The position numbers were made by a program, and so were the translations under genes. A DNA stretch of 64,000 nt, from assembly GCA_964019055.1 (NCBI GenBank), contig OZ025220.1, positions 9,503,147 through 9,567,146 of the forward strand, given 5' to 3'. Of the stretch, positions 61,101 through 64,000 are shown in pieces. Every line of letters begins with the position of its first letter. Position 1 is the stretch's first letter. Origin of the DNA: Anthopleura xanthogrammica (lineage: Eukaryota; Cnidaria; Anthozoa; Actiniaria; Actiniidae). The notes below the pieces were generated by a model, which was not told the DNA's origin, made no database searches, and saw only the letters and a program-made list of their open reading frames with translations.

Positions 61101-63544
61101 ATTCCACGTTGTATGAATAGAGCCCGGGGGGGTTACTTCGGGTCGTTTCATACGGGGATGCTCCGCCCGGACTTTAATGTTCTTGAGAACACTAACTACT
61201 GTAAGACCAAAAAATTAGAATAAAAAAGCCGAAATGCGCACAAAAAAAGTATTTACTCTATCGCTATGATCTTCTCAAAAACACTAATGTTTGCCTTTTT
61301 TTATCTTATTGTTTATTTGAATCATGCAAATGTTTGTCGAAGCATGATAATGAATATAATATTGATGCTCATGATTGTCCAAACGCGTTATAGATTGTCA
61401 ATGCTTATGTTAATCGTAAAATAAACGCAACTGTTTGTCGATTCGTGTTATCGAAGTTTAACTGCGCGCTAAAGAAAATGCATTCCACGCATACGAACGT
61501 ACAAACGCGCTATTGATTGTCCATTGATACTCATGAATGTACACGCATATTCAAATATCGTTATTGAAAGTTGATCCGCGCTAATAATGTTACTTGTTAC
61601 GTTGATGAAAGTACATTAAGCGTTATTGATACAACTATTGGCACAAATGAATGTACATTTTCTGCTAATGAACAGCAAAAGGTGTAATGGCAATAATGAC
61701 GCATGATAATATATTGATCGATGGTGGTGATGATGATGATGATAAAGCATGATGATGGTGGTAATGATGACGATGATGATGATAAGAAAAAGTATGATGG
61801 GGTTACATATTACATGATTTACCATTCGGACAGACTTGTTCGTCTTCGCCGTTGGGACAAGTAATGTAACCGTTACATCTATCTTGACTTGGTCTACACG
61901 TGGAGCTGTTTGAGCAACGGAAGTTTCCCCAAGAGCAGGAATTTCCTGCTGCAGCCTCTATACAAAATATTATCCACACGTTAACTATACAATACAATAC
62001 AATAACTTTATTAGATCTCCCAAGCGGGATCTTCCGATCCAATTTACAAATTACAAACTATAATATACACCTACTTGCAAGAACGTTGTCATACAACATT
62101 TGAGCATTTGTAGTTTAGTGGATTAGGAATAAATTAAAAGTACAAAAGAAGATCATTGAAGCAGAACTCTTTCTTTTGTACTTTTAATTTATTCCTAATC
62201 TTGAAACTACAAATGTTCAAATGTTGTATGACAACGTTTTTGCAATTAGGTGTATATATAAATTACAAACTATAATTTAAATAATGTCCTTAATCATTGA
62301 ATAAAATTGCGAAGAAATACGTTCTTTACAGATTTCTTAAATAGTTTCGCACATTTCAGTTCTCGAATGTCCTCTGGTATAGAGTTCCAGATGGTAGCTC
62401 CGCGATAGGCGAATGATCTTTTCGCAAGTTCGGTGCGGCATTTGGGCAGATTGATGTTATTTGCTGATCTAGTGTTATAATTATGAATGTCAGATCTTTT
62501 GTTGAACATACTTATTAAATAGCCTGGTGCTTGATTGTTTCTACATTTGAACATTTGTACTGCATCTTGTTGCAGTACAAAGTTGAGGATTCGTCCTTTG
62601 TTTTAAATTCCAGTCAGTTTGATGTAATGATGAAGATACAATGATTCCAATAATAATAATGATTTATGATTTTTATGGTGATGATGATGATGATGAAATG
62701 ATGATAAAGTTTACTGATACAAAATTTCAGTTTGTGAAAATTGATAACTCCGCGCGTTTTGAGCCTATTTCCTACAAACTCCCCAGTTTTACTAATTTTA
62801 ACATGCTCTTTCTAGCTATGGTAATTATTCTTCTGTTCTGTGAGTTTTGGAATACACCAGTTTCGCATTCGATGCAAGCCGCTGCTTTTGAAAACCGCAG
62901 ACTCATTTTCACATGCTTACAGCCTTGTTTATAACTCAGCTATTTAAAGACACCATTACAAGTTTGTGGGATTGGTATTATTCGACATGCATTTCAGTCT
63001 TAATATTACAGTTGACTTTTGCAAATCATTAGCAGTCTTCTTTAAACGAGAAGTTTTCATTTCTGTAGTTATTGGGAAACTTGGTGTATGGCGTTAAATT
63101 TAAGATTAAAAGTGTCATGCAGTCAATGTCAAGCTAAAGGAATACCGAAATGAATGTACAGTGAATTCTTTGTCAGTCAACATAAATCCATTGAAATCTA
63201 TGGTTTGAAGTCCTCTACTTGTTTTTCTGATCTGAATCTCAGGGTGAAATTAAACATTTTCTGTGAACACAATGAAACAAAAGACTTGGTGGATCAAGGG
63301 ATTCTAGTACTGAACACTTACAGAATTACATAGAATTCAAACCCAATATTTTTGATTTTTCTCCAAGCAGACCTTTGCAACTTTCAGTTAATAACGCATT
63401 TTAGTTACAACCGAAGATTTTTGAGTCTAATAACAATAACAATAACAACAAAAACAACAGAACAACAAGCTGAAGAGAAGACGAGGACTTACCAAAGAAT
63501 GAAGCTACAAGAAGAAGCAAGAAGATGAAACATATTTTAGCCAT
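57837..63544 (-). CDS. Receptor gene C: signal, LDLa x2, LU x2, GPI anchor; no SRCR
   Basis: Six exons: signal 63493-63544; LDLa1 61823-61957; LDLa2 59944-60072; LU1 59424-59617 and 58615-58681; LU2 with GPI tail 57837-58156. The total is 897 bp, 298 residues, in frame throughout with GT-AG junctions. It lacks the SRCR, the linker exons and one LU of genes A and B. It is the only undamaged member, so it is the best candidate for a working protein: secreted, two LDLa modules distal, two three-finger domains near the membrane, GPI-anchored. Its terminal exon resembles those of A and B more than it resembles the two-LU gene at 26674-29154. Confidence 0.83.
58254..58549. mobile_element. MITE with GGATGCTCCGCCCG subterminal inverted repeats (copy 2)
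   Basis: G-run tip, GGGGATGCTCCGCCCG, then CGGGCGGAGCATCCCCGTAT and a C-run tip. Same family as 22036-22307, in the intron before the terminal exon of gene C. Confidence 0.85.
58615..58681 (-). CDS. Gene C LU1, second half
   Basis: 67 bp, phase 0 to 1, [18 protein letters not shown]. Donor GTAAGT, acceptor TTCTAAAG. Confidence 0.87.
59224..59346. mobile_element. Short DNA-transposon relic, CAGGGACGGCGGAG ends
   Basis: CAGGGACGGCGGAG is mirrored by CTCCGCCGTCCCTG. The form is hAT-like, but no clear target duplication is seen. Confidence 0.75.
59424..59617 (-). CDS. Gene C LU1, first half
   Basis: 194 bp, phase 1 to 0. [50 protein letters not shown]. Acceptor GATATAG, donor GTAAAA. Confidence 0.88.
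59944..60072 (-). CDS. Gene C LDLa2 exon
   Basis: 129 bp, phase 1-1. [20 protein letters not shown] then [19 protein letters not shown] is a canonical LDLa with DNSDE Ca-binding residues. Acceptor TTTTCCAG, donor GTGGGT. Confidence 0.9.
60357..61686. mobile_element. Foldback transposon, about 430-bp inverted ends
   Basis: Left arm from TACACCTTTTGCTGTTCATT is reversed to the right end at AATGAACAGCAAAAGGTGTA. The arms (to about 60796 and from about 61275) match over most of their length, apart from an insertion near 60640. They contain repeated GACAATC and ATGAGCATCAAT motifs. The 480-bp centre has an 82-codon plus-strand frame (60872-61120) and a truncated GGATGCTCCGCCCG MITE (61128-61172). 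It lies in the intron between LDLa1 and LDLa2 of gene C. Confidence 0.88.
61823..61957 (-). CDS. Gene C LDLa1 exon
   Basis: 135 bp, phase 1-1. [20 protein letters not shown] then [18 protein letters not shown]. Acceptor TTTGTATAG, donor GTAAAT. Confidence 0.9.
61983..62600 (-). pseudogene. 3' end of a LINE, interrupted by a MITE
   Basis: The minus-strand frame at 62554-62294 ([40 protein letters not shown]) is the conserved C-terminus of CR1/L2-like reverse transcriptases. The 3' end carries AATAAAGTTATTGTATTGTA, a short tandem tail. A palindromic element (62064-62255, ATACACCTA ends) is inserted in the 3' UTR, flanked by copies of AATTACAAACTATAAT. Confidence 0.8.
62601..63492. other. Rest of gene C intron 1
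   Basis: No exon or clear element. A short segment near 63110 matches intron 1 of genes A and B. Confidence 0.55.
63493..63544 (-). CDS. Gene C signal-peptide exon
   Basis: [17 protein letters not shown] then phase 1 donor GTAAGT. Upstream text (GTTTATCCAGTGTACCGACG) is shared with gene B. Confidence 0.87.
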
Positions 63545-63805
63545 CTTAGCAGAACGTTTTCAAGGCTCTTTTCCCAGACGGAATTGTGATGTGAAAGCGT
63601 TTGTTTATCCAGTGTACCGACGTAGGACCTCGACGAGGTCAACCGTCTGTTGCTATAGTAACGATTGTATTATATATGTTTTTTGTTTGCTTTCAGTTTT
63701 TTATACTAATATTCCTAAATCTAAACTAAAACTCATCATGACGAGAGTACGTAAACCTATTCCTAAAGCTATAGAGCTTTTAAGTCTGGAACACGTATGG
63801 AAAAA

Positions 63806-63970
63806 CAACTTCCGGGTCCAAAACGAAAAGCAATTTTCTTACTTTTCTTTCATGACATAATTTGTTGTCCAAAGTTCTAATTGTTTCTGGTGGAGGTCAA
63901 ATCATTGAGTACGTTTTTCGCTTTATTTTAGCAGTTTTTGTGAGCAGTTGGAACCGGAAATACGTCACAG
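63806..63970. mobile_element. MITE-like repeat with ACTTCCGGG ends (copy 2)
   Basis: AACTTCCGGGTCCAAAACGA to AGCAGTTGGAACCGGAAATA, matching 17276-17425. It lies about 260 bp upstream of the gene C start codon. Confidence 0.7.
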
Positions 63971-64000
63971 CTTAACAGCTCTATTTTCATCATCATCATC

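Noticed and set aside
60872..61120. 82-codon frame as a possible transposase
   Set aside because: No catalytic motif or similarity recognised; kept only as a note within the foldback element.

Overview
This is a window of animal nuclear DNA, most likely from an anthozoan cnidarian such as a stony coral. The sequence is AT-rich, has intron-containing genes with GT-AG splice sites, and carries secreted receptor families built from Ly6/uPAR (LU), SRCR and LDL-receptor class A (LDLa) modules. It is packed with microsatellites, short palindromic DNA transposons (MITEs), tRNA-derived SINEs and LINE fragments. The clade call is inference. Nearly all recognisable genes lie on the minus strand. I rebuilt gene models by eye from reading frame, cysteine pattern, splice sites and intron phase.

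Layout. 1-5 kb: a 65-bp tandem repeat, an intronless Schlafen-like gene (SLFNL1) and a LINE remnant. 5.4-8.9 kb: an apparently incomplete LU gene, followed by a 490-bp near-perfect inverted repeat (9005-10105). 11.4-11.9 kb: a MITE with internal 68-bp tandem repeats. 12.7-15.2 kb: a four-exon gene for a secreted eight-cysteine peptide whose introns hold very large microsatellites. 15-19 kb: repeats and no certain gene. 19.0-25.3 kb: two tandem, near-identical three-exon genes for single-LU GPI-anchored proteins. 26.7-29.2 kb: a four-exon gene for a two-LU GPI-anchored protein.

30.6-63.5 kb: the most interesting part. Three tandem genes (called A, B and C here) share one plan: a MAKI-type signal-peptide exon, two LDLa exons, zero to two SRCR exons, short linker exons, and two or three LU domains ending in a GPI-type hydrophobic tail. 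Module borders fall at phase 1, so whole modules can be added, lost or skipped without breaking frame. A has LDLa2-SRCR1-LU3, B has LDLa2-SRCR2-LU3, and C has LDLa2-SRCR0-LU2. Only C is intact throughout. A has a 2-bp frameshift in its first LDLa exon. B has a lost splice donor after its second LDLa exon and a frameshift that removes the GPI tail. (CCACAT)n arrays flank the duplicated SRCR exons in B and may have driven their copy-number change.

Together the LU genes form a cluster of cell-surface or secreted receptor-like proteins. A recognition or immune role is plausible but not shown by the sequence. I do not know this LDLa-SRCR-LU-GPI architecture from any described family; a domain-architecture search would settle whether it is new.
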